Source: Dehalogenimonas sp. THU2
GTDB lineage: Bacteria > Chloroflexota > Dehalococcoidia > Dehalococcoidales > Dehalococcoidaceae
Direction: 5' to 3'
Length of the DNA: 64,000 nucleotides
Assembly: GCF_039749495.1 (NCBI RefSeq)
Contig: NZ_JBDLLU010000008.1
Span: forward strand, 1-64,000
Numbering within the stretch: the first letter of the stretch is position 1; every line of letters starts with the position of its first letter. The notes below the pieces were generated by a model that was given only the letters and a program-made list of their open reading frames with translations, searched no databases and had not been told where the DNA came from. This document shows, piece after piece, positions 35,779 to 43,446 of the stretch. Position numbers and translations under genes: made by a program.

Positions 35779-35988
35779 GGTCGATTAACCTCTTTTGGAA
35801 ATTGCTTTAAACTACAATTTTATCGCTTTTTGGCAAAAAAAGCCATCGATAAACGTAGCGGGGGTGAAAAACGGTGATTAACGCTGATCGATTTCAACAA
35901 TCGGCGGGGCAGGGTGTTCCGATTTAAATGATCGAAATATGCCTGATAATACGATTTCGCCGCGATGCCGGGCGGAATACGGTGCCGG

Positions 35989-36558
35989 CTATCCCTTGAG
36001 TTCGTTGCCTACGCTGAAGGCTTTACCGACTACTGCTCCCAGTGTCTGGTACTGCGACTGGGCGGTAGTATAAATGAGAGGATTGATCTTGGTCACGTCG
36101 GGACGACCGTTGGTGAGACATTCTTCAGAGATGTGTGTTTCTGTGATGCGGCCGATGACTAGCACGTGACTGCCGAGATCGATGGTATGGTGCAGTTCGC
36201 ACTCAAGGTTCACCGGACAGGCTTCGATGAGCGGCGCGCCGCAAAGTTTACCGGTAACGACTTTGAAGTTACAGACAGACGCTTTATCCGCTTTGGCGCC
36301 GGAGACAATACCGCAGTAATCCACTTCCTTCACCAGACCGGCGCCTGGAACATTGACCGAAAAGCATTTGTTCTCCATGATGCCCTTGAGGGTGTGACGG
36401 GTATGCCGGATAGCTACCGAGACCATCGGCGGGTCGCCGCAGGCGATACCGCCCCAGGCGACAGTGATGAAGTTCGGCTTTCCATTCACCTGTGCACCAA
36501 CCAATAAGGCAGGCATGGGATATAGCAGTGATTGGGGACCGAGTTTGATTTTGGCCAT
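35989..36558 (-). CDS. Flavin reductase / flavoredoxin family protein
   Basis: A 189-residue FMN-binding split-barrel protein. The core reads YPMPALLVGAQVNGKPNFIT, then WGGIACGDPPMVSVAIRHTR and a Cys-containing CFSVNVPGAGLVKEVDYCG, typical of flavoredoxins of strict anaerobes. It may carry electrons between ferredoxin and other redox proteins. AAGGAG precedes ATG 36558. It probably follows none of its neighbours in one pathway, but a second flavoprotein lies just upstream. Confidence 0.88.
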   Translation of the reverse strand: MAKIKLGPQSLLYPMPALLVGAQVNGKPNFITVAWGGIACGDPPMVSVAIRHTRHTLKGIMENKCFSVNVPGAGLVKEVDYCGIVSGAKADKASVCNFKVVTGKLCGAPLIEACPVNLECELHHTIDLGSHVLVIGRITETHISEECLTNGRPDVTKINPLIYTTAQSQYQTLGAVVGKAFSVGNELKG

Positions 36559-36582
36559 ATACGCTCCTTGGCGAATCCGGCG

Positions 36583-37152
36583 TTATTCTACCAGCTTCTC
36601 GCCGGCTTCGAAAGCCTGCTTCAGCGCACCGGTTACACTGGTGATGGCGCCAGCCTCATCGACACCGGTGAAAAGAAGCTCCCCGGCATATTCGATATCG
36701 AGCACGGTAAAAAGAGCCTTGACTGTAACCCTGGCCGGATCGAACAAATTAGGCACCCTGCGCCCGCCCACCGAGATAAACAATCCTTTGCGCGGCTTGG
36801 CCGGTTCCAGCGGGGGCAGTTTCATCTCATATTTTTTAACCCAAAGACACTGGCAGCGGTCAATGGCCGCTTTCAGTTGGGAGGTGACTGACATGAAGTG
36901 CAAAGGTGAGGCGACGACTATTCTGTCCGCCCAGTGGAGCGCTTCGTAAACCAGGCGCATATCGTCGTTTATCTTGCATTCGCCGGTGCGGCGGCAATAG
37001 TCACAATGAGTACAACCTGAAATATCCAGTTCAGCGACTTCAATAATGCGGGTTTCGGCCCCGCGGTTTTTTGCTCCGCGCATGACCTCATATAGCAGTT
37101 GTTCCGTATTGCCACCCAGGCGGGGGCTGCCGGAAAGGCCGAGAACGTTCAC
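36583..37152 (-). CDS. NADPH-dependent FMN reductase / iron-sulfur flavoprotein
   Basis: A 189-residue flavodoxin-fold protein. The FMN loop is VLGLSGSPRLGGNTEQLL and a compact Cys motif CTHCDYCRRTGEC (C-x2-C-x2-C-x5-C) matches archaeal-type iron-sulfur flavoproteins; VVASPLHFMSVTSQLKAAID binds flavin phosphate or the isoalloxazine ring. The start GTG 37152 overlaps the ybeY stop (GTGA). It is a likely redox or oxygen-detoxification enzyme; rubrerythrin lies nearby. Confidence 0.88.
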   Translation of the reverse strand: MNVLGLSGSPRLGGNTEQLLYEVMRGAKNRGAETRIIEVAELDISGCTHCDYCRRTGECKINDDMRLVYEALHWADRIVVASPLHFMSVTSQLKAAIDRCQCLWVKKYEMKLPPLEPAKPRKGLFISVGGRRVPNLFDPARVTVKALFTVLDIEYAGELLFTGVDEAGAITSVTGALKQAFEAGEKLVE

Positions 37153-37634
37153 GCCAGCGAAGGCTCCAGAAGTTTCAGTATCTCCTGTTCCCGCGACTCC
37201 ATTATCTCCGCGTCGGCGTCCACCTCATGATCAAATCCCAGGAGATGCATGATTCCGTGTATGAGGAGACGCGCCAGTTCGGTCTTCAAGGGGTGCCCGT
37301 ATTCCGCTGCCTGAATTTCGGCTTGAGGCAAAGAAATGACGAGTTCGCCAAGATGGATTATCCCGTCCTCGGCTGGCGGAAAATCGCAATCGGTGGTGGC
37401 GTCCGAGGCTGCTTCTTTGACGTAGAAAGAGAAGGAGAGCACATCGGTTGGTTTGTCTTTCTGCCGGTAGAGGCGATTCAACTCCCGGATTTTATCCTGT
37501 CCGGTGATATAAATACCCATCTCCGACCCTGCTTCGGCGCATTGGGCTACCAGTATCTGCCGGGCGATGCTTCGCAGCCATGGTACAGAGACCGATTTCT
37601 TGAATTCTTTGTCAACGGTAATATCGATTTTCAT
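37149..37634 (-). CDS. ybeY: Endoribonuclease YbeY
   Basis: A 161-residue metal-dependent RNase needed for 16S rRNA 3'-end maturation and ribosome quality control. The C-terminal zinc motif HGIMHLLGFDHE and the segment LNRLYRQKDKPTDVLSF are diagnostic. Start ATG 37634 has a CTGACC, 17 nt, TATGAT promoter ending 9 nt upstream, so the leader is at most a few bases. It is coupled to the flavoprotein gene by a 4-nt overlap. Confidence 0.94.
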   Translation of the reverse strand: MKIDITVDKEFKKSVSVPWLRSIARQILVAQCAEAGSEMGIYITGQDKIRELNRLYRQKDKPTDVLSFSFYVKEAASDATTDCDFPPAEDGIIHLGELVISLPQAEIQAAEYGHPLKTELARLLIHGIMHLLGFDHEVDADAEIMESREQEILKLLEPSLA

Positions 37635-37703
37635 GGCTGTTGTATCATAACACAACAGGGCTTTCTGGTCAGCTTGTCTGATAATGGCTCTCTGCATGAC
37701 AAT

Positions 37704-37728
37704 CCAAATGGTGAACTTTTCCATTTGG
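37704..37728. promoter_or_regulatory. Inverted repeat between ybeY and rubrerythrin
   Basis: CCAAATGG (37704-37711) and CCATTTGG (37721-37728) form an 8-bp dyad with a 9-nt centre. It lies 22 nt before the TATAAT (37751-37756) of the rubrerythrin gene, where a regulator could bind. Confidence 0.55.
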
Positions 37729-37784
37729 TGCGCGGACGAGCGTAGGTTATTATAATAGTGAAATGACACATCGGGAGGATTATC

Positions 37785-38288
37785 ATGGGGACGACCGAAC
37801 AGAACCTTGCCGCAGCATTCGGAGGCGAGAGCCAGGCAAACCGCAAATACCTCTTCTTCGCCGAGAAGGCCGATACTGAAGGGTTCCCCCAGGTAGCGCG
37901 CCTTTTCCGGGCTGCCGCCGAGGCCGAAACGGTGCATGCCCGCAATCATCTCCGGGTAATGAAAGGCATTGCCAGTACTTCGGATAATCTCAAGGCGGCC
38001 ATCAATGGCGAACATTATGAGTTTAACCAGATGTATCCGGGTTTTATAGAACAGGCGAAAAAGGAAGGATCGTCCCAGGCTGAAATGAGCTTCTTCAGTG
38101 CCAATTCCGTGGAAAAAATCCACCATTCGTTATTTCAAAAAGCTCTGAACGACACCGAAATAGGCGTGAAAACAGAAGAGCGCCCTTATTTTGTGTGTCA
38201 GGTATGTGGTAATACGGTTCTGGGAGAGGCTCCGGACACTTGCCCCATTTGCGGGGCTCCGAAGTCAGCGTTTAGACAAGTCGATTAG
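37785..38288 (+). CDS. Rubrerythrin
   Basis: A 167-residue non-haem di-iron peroxidase that removes hydrogen peroxide in anaerobes. The four-helix part has EQNLAAAFGGESQANRKYLF, AAEAETVHARNHL and the second ExxH region AEMSFFSANSVEKIHHSLF; the C-terminal rubredoxin-like domain has CQVCGNTV and CPICGAPKSAF. It has TATAAT at 37751-37756 and a GGGAGGA site. It is one of the few oxygen-defence genes here. Confidence 0.95.
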   Translation: MGTTEQNLAAAFGGESQANRKYLFFAEKADTEGFPQVARLFRAAAEAETVHARNHLRVMKGIASTSDNLKAAINGEHYEFNQMYPGFIEQAKKEGSSQAEMSFFSANSVEKIHHSLFQKALNDTEIGVKTEERPYFVCQVCGNTVLGEAPDTCPICGAPKSAFRQVD

Positions 38289-38372
38289 CGCCGGGAATCG
38301 TTGAAGTGCTCCTAAAATCCGGTCGGTTTGAAAAGCAGACACATGGCGTAATTGTCGCAGGATTTCTGACGA

Positions 38373-39632
38373 TTAAACCGATTCCCTCGGAATGCAACAC
38401 CAATCACGCACGATAGATTCCTCCTGTCCACGGTTGGTGATGGCTCCATCGAGTCGCCGGTCTCTGAGATCGTCAAGTAATCGCTTAATCTCCGGTCCCT
38501 GGGGCACGCCCATCAGCTTTAGATCTTCACCGGTGAGTTCAGGGACTACGTCACGCCATCTCTTCATGAAGCGGGTTATGTTGCAGCGGGCTGTTTCCGA
38601 ATCTATAGCTGCTAATCCGGCAAATAACGCCTCATCGCAAAGACCTCGCAGAAGTCCGGAAATACGGCTTGGTGCCGTGTTTGGTGAAGCCAACAATGGC
38701 ATCCCTTCGATAATAACCGAACTGTCATGGAGAGTCCGGCTCTGGCGTCGCGTTAGTCTTAATCCGGCGATGAGTTCTTCTTTCTGAACCGGCGCCAACC
38801 GCCATCCAAGCAGTGCCAGATAGACCTCCGGACCAGGTTTGGTTTGAGCAGCACGCGCCCGGTTGCAAACGGCGGTCAACCATTTGTCACCCTGAAGCGC
38901 TGGGTGCCAGTATCTCAATAGGCCAAGCTCGCAGGCTCTCCAAAACACCTTCTCCGGTTCCAATTCACCCAAAACACACTCAAGTTCATAACGCTGCCGG
39001 TCTGGGGTAATTGATTCGATCAAGGGTAGATCTCGGCGAAATAGTGCTAATGTCTTTGGTTCGATATCAAAACCCAATCGTTGTTCGTAGCGGATCGCAC
39101 GCCAAAGGCGGGTGGCGTCATCGATAAAACTCGCCGGATGGAGCACCCTGATACAACGGTGCTCCAAGTCATATTGACCACCGTGTCTGTCGAAAAGACG
39201 ACCCCAATCGTCGTGGTTGAGTGATATAGCCATGGCGTTGACACTGAAATCGCGGCGAGCTAGATCATCTTCGACGCTACCGGGGCGAACCACGGGAAGT
39301 ACACCTGGCCTGGCGTAAGTCTCCTGGCGGCTTCGTGCGATATCGATGATATGATCATTCCACTTCAATCGTGCAGTACTGAAACGATGGTGTATCATGA
39401 GGTCATCGGGGTTTTCAGCCAGCGACCGCGCCAGATGGATTGCATCACCCTCGACCAACAGGTCCAGATCGATAACTGCGCGATCCAGCAGAATATCCCG
39501 CACCCCGCCGCCTACCAGGAATAACCGGGAATTCAGTTCTCTCGCTCTGGCCCCTGCATTTTTCAGAAAATCATGAACCTCGGGAGGAAGCGATTCTGTC
39601 AGTTTAGCGGGTAGATCAGTATTCTTTGCCAT
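38373..39632 (-). CDS. CCA-adding/poly(A) polymerase family protein (copy 2, without HD domain)
   Basis: A 419-residue class II nucleotidyltransferase. It has GGGVRDILLDRAVIDLDLLV with catalytic Asp residues, then LARRDFSVNAMAISL, FIDDATRLWRAIRYEQRLGF and DRQRYELECVLGELEPEKVF. It lacks the clear HD domain of the copy at 5211-6722 and the two are not close in sequence. One may add CC and the other A, as in some deep-branching bacteria, or one may act on other RNA. ATG 39632 is chosen; a TATAAT lies 15 nt upstream. Confidence 0.83.
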   Translation of the reverse strand: MAKNTDLPAKLTESLPPEVHDFLKNAGARARELNSRLFLVGGGVRDILLDRAVIDLDLLVEGDAIHLARSLAENPDDLMIHHRFSTARLKWNDHIIDIARSRQETYARPGVLPVVRPGSVEDDLARRDFSVNAMAISLNHDDWGRLFDRHGGQYDLEHRCIRVLHPASFIDDATRLWRAIRYEQRLGFDIEPKTLALFRRDLPLIESITPDRQRYELECVLGELEPEKVFWRACELGLLRYWHPALQGDKWLTAVCNRARAAQTKPGPEVYLALLGWRLAPVQKEELIAGLRLTRRQSRTLHDSSVIIEGMPLLASPNTAPSRISGLLRGLCDEALFAGLAAIDSETARCNITRFMKRWRDVVPELTGEDLKLMGVPQGPEIKRLLDDLRDRRLDGAITNRGQEESIVRDWCCIPRESV

Positions 39633-39696
39633 TTCCGTCACCGGCCAATTATAGCATGGACGAAAGAAAGACAATCATATAGAAAATCGTTTCAGG

Positions 39697-39725
39697 TTGA
39701 CATCACAAGCTGGAGAAAGGATAAT
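39697..39725 (+). promoter_or_regulatory. Promoter of the Rrf2-IscS locus
   Basis: TTGACA (39697-39702), 17 nt, GATAAT (39720-39725). The leader to ATG 39797 is about 65 nt. Confidence 0.8.
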
Positions 39726-39796
39726 ATGAATAAGTCTCCTAAGTTGCGTATCATTATTCGCTTTCAATGTTTTCACCATAAACGGAGGCAGCCAGA

Positions 39797-40240
39797 ATGA
39801 AGTTATCAGCCCGAGGTCGGCATTCAATGGAAGCCATGTTCGATCTCGCCATCCATTTCGGCGAAGGTCCCATTCTAATTCGTGACATTGCCATGCGCCG
39901 CCGTATTTCCGAGCAATATCTGGCCCAACTTTTTATCCCATTACGAATTGCCGGGTTGGTACGTAGTGTCCGGGGTGCTAACGGCGGTTTTGTTCTAGCC
40001 AAGGACCCGGTGGAAATCCGGTTGTCGGAGATTGTAAAAGCCACGGAAGGCTCAACCGCTCCTTCCGAATGTGTCGATGATCCCCGTGTCTGTTGGAAAG
40101 GCGAACACTGCGTCACCCGCGATATCTGGGCTGAAATTAAGCGCGCCACTGATAATATTTTAGACGGCGTCACACTGTCCGTTATGGTGGAGCGTTGGCG
40201 CTCCAGCGGCATACCGGAAGTACCGGAAGAGGTTGCCTGA
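39797..40240 (+). CDS. Rrf2-family regulator (IscR-like)
   Basis: A 147-residue winged-helix protein. The N-terminal part MKLSARGRHSMEAMFDLA and RRRISEQYLAQLFIPLRIAG with VRGANGGFVLAKDP are typical of Rrf2/IscR. Three Cys in CVDDPRVCWKGEHC can hold an iron-sulfur cluster. Directly upstream of a cysteine desulfurase, it probably tunes iron-sulfur assembly to demand. Ribosome site GGAGG precedes ATG 39797. Confidence 0.92.
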   Translation: MKLSARGRHSMEAMFDLAIHFGEGPILIRDIAMRRRISEQYLAQLFIPLRIAGLVRSVRGANGGFVLAKDPVEIRLSEIVKATEGSTAPSECVDDPRVCWKGEHCVTRDIWAEIKRATDNILDGVTLSVMVERWRSSGIPEVPEEVA

Positions 40241-40253
40241 ACGAGGTGGTTGG

Positions 40254-40481
40254 GTGAGCGAACGCTCTTGTCATTGTTACGGTTGCGGTCGCAACCAGGG
40301 TGTCGAACCTTCCGAATTGCCCTGCCTTGCCCTTCAGGGATGGTATATCCTCTCCCACCTGGCTGGGCCTGAAGACATCAAACGTTTCGGGTTTTGTTCC
40401 CTTACCTGTTTGCAGCGATGGGTGAACGAGCACACCCCATCCGTTCCGGAAGTTTTCCTCAGCGGTCTGGACGAATACTAA
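40254..40481 (+). CDS. Small Cys-rich protein of unknown function
   Basis: A 75-residue protein starting at GTG 40254, 13 nt after the Rrf2 stop, with a GAGGTGG site. It has Cys pairs CHCYGC near the start and CSLTC in the middle, which suggests a bound metal or cluster. I recognise no family. Its position between an IscR-like regulator and IscS suggests a role in cluster assembly, but that is inference. Confidence 0.6.
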   Translation: MSERSCHCYGCGRNQGVEPSELPCLALQGWYILSHLAGPEDIKRFGFCSLTCLQRWVNEHTPSVPEVFLSGLDEY

Positions 40482-40546
40482 AACCAAAATAGCCATTTCG
40501 ATCAGTTTCCTCTTAAATCCTTCGACTCTGATATAATCAGCCTGTT

Positions 40547-41710
40547 ATGAAGCGAATCTACCTGGACTATGCCGCAACTACTCCGGTCGCTCCGGAAGTC
40601 CTCGCGGCCATGCTGCCATACTTTCATGAAACGCCAGGCAACCCCTCCGCTATCTACGCCGAAGGGCAACAGGCGCGACAGGCGGTGGAAACGGCTCGGA
40701 ACTCTGTTGCCCGGCTGATTAACGCCCGGTCTGATGAGATATTTTTCCTGAGCGGCGGCACCGAGGCGGATAATATGGCTCTCTCAGGCCTGGTTCTGGC
40801 TGAAGGGTGTAAAGGCCGTCATATCATTACCACATCCATAGAACATCATGCCGTGCTGGAAAACTGTCATTTCCTTGAAAAACAGGGCGCAAAAGTCACG
40901 ATTCTGCCGGTGGACGGCGACGGGATCCTTGACCCGAAGGCGGTCGAAAACGCCGTTCAGGCTGACACCGCGGTGGTATCTGTCATCATGGCTAACAACG
41001 AGATCGGTACCATCCAGAATATCTCAGCCATCTCCCGGATCACGAAACAGGCAGGAATTTATCTTCATACTGATGCCGTTCAGGCAATTGGACGGGTGCC
41101 GGTGGATGTGCAAGCGCTGGGTGTTGATTTATTGAGCATCTCCTCCCATAAGCTTTATGGACCCAAAGGTATAGGGGCGCTCTACATCCGGAAGGGTATC
41201 CGGATATCGCCCATATTGTGGGGAGGTGGTCAGGAGCGGGGCAGACGTTCCGGCACCGAGAACGTGCCCGGCATCGTAGGCTTGGGAAAAGCTGCGAAAC
41301 TCGCCCAATCATCGATGGTTGCCGAAGCCGAGCGTCTCACGATTTTGCGCGACCGCCTCATCGCCGGGGTGCTCACGAGGATTCCCGGCTCACGTCTGAA
41401 CGGTCATCCGACCCAAAGATTACCCAACAACGCTAACTTCAGTTTCGACTACGTGGAAGGAGAATCTGTTTGTCTGAACCTGGATCTGGCCGGCATCGCT
41501 GCCTCGCCCGGGTCAGCTTGTTCCTCCACCAGCACTACCCCATCTCATGTCCTCCTAGCCCTTGGTTTGCCGCAACACCAGGCTTTCGGTTCACTCCGGC
41601 TGTCGCTGGGGCGCTGGACGACCGAAGCCGACATCGACCGGGTGCTGGAAGTGCTCCCCGGAATCATAAGTCGCCTTCGTGCGATGTCGCCGATGCTTAA
41701 TAAGGGATGA
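40547..41710 (+). CDS. iscS: Cysteine desulfurase (NifS/IscS family)
   Basis: A 387-residue PLP enzyme that takes sulfur from cysteine for iron-sulfur clusters and thio-cofactors. It begins RIYLDYAATTPVAPEVL, has FLSGGTEADNMAL, SIEHHAVLENC, HTDAVQAIGRVPVDV, the PLP lysine in SISSHKLYGPKGIGALY and the catalytic Cys in SPGSACSS. An extended -10 (TGATATAAT) ends 9 nt before ATG 40547, so it has a nearly leaderless promoter of its own. No IscU gene follows. Confidence 0.95.
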   Translation: MKRIYLDYAATTPVAPEVLAAMLPYFHETPGNPSAIYAEGQQARQAVETARNSVARLINARSDEIFFLSGGTEADNMALSGLVLAEGCKGRHIITTSIEHHAVLENCHFLEKQGAKVTILPVDGDGILDPKAVENAVQADTAVVSVIMANNEIGTIQNISAISRITKQAGIYLHTDAVQAIGRVPVDVQALGVDLLSISSHKLYGPKGIGALYIRKGIRISPILWGGGQERGRRSGTENVPGIVGLGKAAKLAQSSMVAEAERLTILRDRLIAGVLTRIPGSRLNGHPTQRLPNNANFSFDYVEGESVCLNLDLAGIAASPGSACSSTSTTPSHVLLALGLPQHQAFGSLRLSLGRWTTEADIDRVLEVLPGIISRLRAMSPMLNKG

Positions 41711-41722
41711 CCTGCACCAAGC

Positions 41723-41752
41723 TTGACATCAAGGCATAATCTAGCCTATAAA
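41723..41752 (+). promoter_or_regulatory. Promoter of the SnoaL-like gene
   Basis: TTGACA (41723-41728), 18 nt, TATAAA (41747-41752). AAAGGAG follows before ATG 41788. Confidence 0.75.
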
Positions 41753-41787
41753 AGTACTTCGACAATATAGCCTGAAAAGGAGAAATT

Positions 41788-42354
41788 ATGGGAGCCGATT
41801 CCGAAACACGCACCGCCATCAACGACCTGTTGGAAGAGTTTAAATATGCTGTTGAAAACAAGAACGTCGAGGCACTTCTGAGCACGACTACCAAAGACGC
41901 CAATATGCTGAACATCGGTCCCGCTCACGATGAGATGAGCATAGGCCCCGCTCAGCTCAAAGAGCGCTATGAGAAATATTTCGCCAGCGTGGATTCCATA
42001 ACGGTGAAATATGGGTATACCACCATTAAGGCTAACGGTCCGGTTGCCTGGGTATCTAGTCACCTCTATCAAACCCTCAAGAAGGGATCGAGGCAGCTTG
42101 TGCTGGATATGCGGATGACCCTGGTAGCCGAGAAGATACAAGACGATTGGAAGATCAGTGAGATGCATCTCTCCATTCCCGGCGAGGTCAAGCTGCCCGA
42201 ACCGACGCCAGAAGAAAAAGCCGCCGAAGAGGCAGCCGCCGCTGCCGCGAAAGCCGCTGAAGAAGCTAAAAAGAAGGAAGAAGAGGACAAGCGGCAAGCA
42301 GCTCTGAAGGCTGACGAACCTCCGGCGGACCAATCGTTCTTCGATTATTTTTAA
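41788..42354 (+). CDS. SnoaL-like/NTF2-fold protein with charged C-terminal tail
   Basis: A 188-residue protein. The first 130 residues fit a SnoaL/DUF4440-type ketosteroid-isomerase-like fold (TAINDLLEEFKYAVENKNVE, then AWVSSHLYQT and LVAEKIQDDWKISEMHLS). The tail is a repetitive Ala/Glu/Lys helix (EEKAAEEAAAAAAKAAEEAK), probably a solvent-exposed single helix or coiled coil. The function is unknown. The gene has its own promoter and terminator. Confidence 0.75.
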   Translation: MGADSETRTAINDLLEEFKYAVENKNVEALLSTTTKDANMLNIGPAHDEMSIGPAQLKERYEKYFASVDSITVKYGYTTIKANGPVAWVSSHLYQTLKKGSRQLVLDMRMTLVAEKIQDDWKISEMHLSIPGEVKLPEPTPEEKAAEEAAAAAAKAAEEAKKKEEEDKRQAALKADEPPADQSFFDYF

Positions 42355-42373
42355 AAAAAGCCCCAAAGAATAC

Positions 42374-42406
42374 AAGAGGGAGTGTCGCAAGGCACTCCCT
42401 CTTTTT
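42374..42406 (+). terminator. Terminator after the SnoaL-like gene
   Basis: AAGAGGGAGTG (42374-42384) pairs with CACTCCCTCTT (42393-42403), followed by TTT. Confidence 0.9.
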
Positions 42407-42538
42407 CTTCAAAGATGTGTGCCCGCGGATTTATGGACCACGGCGATAGCTGGTTCGCTTGAAAACTGCTCCTTTACGTGATAGATTATTACGGCCGCTA
42501 GTTCTTTCGGACTAGTTCTTTTTGAACAAGGAGTGCGT

Positions 42539-43369
42539 TTGTATCCCATCATCGCTACCGAAGAACTGGTGCCACGGGTGCGCCTCTACACGATCCATGC
42601 GCCGCTGGTGGCTAAAAAGGCCGCCGCCGGGCAGTTCGTTATTCTCAGGGTAGATGAATCCGGGGAACGCATACCCTTGACCATCGCCGACTGGGATGCC
42701 ATCGCCGGCACCGTGTCGGTGGTCTTCATGGAAGTGGGAACCACTACAACCAAACTTGGCCGGCTCGGCGTGGGCGACGCAATCGTCGATTTTGTCGGGC
42801 CGCTTGGCAATCCCACCGAAGTGGAGAAATTCGGCACAGTCTGCCTGATGGCTGGAGGCTTCGCTACAGCCACTATCATGCCTATCGCCCGCGCCATGAA
42901 AGCGGCGGGCAATCACATCATCACCATCGTCGGCGCGCGCAACAAGGATCTGCTTTTCTGGCAGGATAAACTGGCGGCGGTCAGCGACGAACTCATCGTT
43001 ACCACCGATGACGGCTCAGCCGGCCGGAAAGGCGTGGTCACCGAGCCCATCAAGGAAAAACTGGAGCGCGGGGAGCGAATCGACCGGGTTATCGCCATCG
43101 GCCCCAGCATCATGATGAAGTTCTCCTCTTTAACGACCAAACCCTTCGGTGTTAAGACTATCGTGAGCATGAACCCCATCATGGTGGACGGTACCGGCAT
43201 GTGCGGCTGCTGCCGCGTTTCGGTGGCCGGTCAGACCCGCTTCGCCTGCGTCGACGGGCCGGAGTTCGATGCCCACGCCATAGATTGGGACTCCTTCATG
43301 TCGCGCCAGCGAACCTATATGGACGAAGAAAAACGGTCGCTGGAGAAGTGCCGCTGTCCCACTGTTTAA
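42539..43369 (+). CDS. Ferredoxin-NAD(P) oxidoreductase small subunit (NfnA/SudB-like)
   Basis: A 276-residue FAD- and NAD-binding subunit with one [2Fe-2S] site. The FAD part holds QFVILRVDESGERIPLTIAD; the NAD part holds LMAGGFATATIMPIARAM; Cys residues in GTGMCGCCRVSV and FACVDGPEFD bind the cluster. It pairs with the large subunit at 43447. Such complexes link ferredoxin, NADH and NADPH by electron bifurcation. TTG 42539 has AAGGAG 5 nt upstream and is preferred over GTG 42533, which overlaps the ribosome site. Confidence 0.88.
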   Translation: MYPIIATEELVPRVRLYTIHAPLVAKKAAAGQFVILRVDESGERIPLTIADWDAIAGTVSVVFMEVGTTTTKLGRLGVGDAIVDFVGPLGNPTEVEKFGTVCLMAGGFATATIMPIARAMKAAGNHIITIVGARNKDLLFWQDKLAAVSDELIVTTDDGSAGRKGVVTEPIKEKLERGERIDRVIAIGPSIMMKFSSLTTKPFGVKTIVSMNPIMVDGTGMCGCCRVSVAGQTRFACVDGPEFDAHAIDWDSFMSRQRTYMDEEKRSLEKCRCPTV

Positions 43370-43378
43370 ATCCGAAAT

Positions 43379-43402
43379 CCCTTCGACAGGCTCAGGACAG
43401 GC
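43379..43402. repeat. Dispersed intergenic repeat, copy 3 (inverted orientation)
   Basis: CCCTTCGACAGGCTCAGGAC, continuing AGGC, is the reverse complement form of the blocks at 500-523 and 6814-6837. It sits between the two genes of the Nfn pair. Confidence 0.65.
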
Positions 43403-43446
43403 CGAATATCGAAATATGAGACAATACCAAATGATCGAAATGCTCC

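Noticed and set aside
41723-41752. Second -10 box (GGCATAAT) inside the SnoaL promoter
   Set aside because: Its spacing from TTGACA is too short for a usual promoter.
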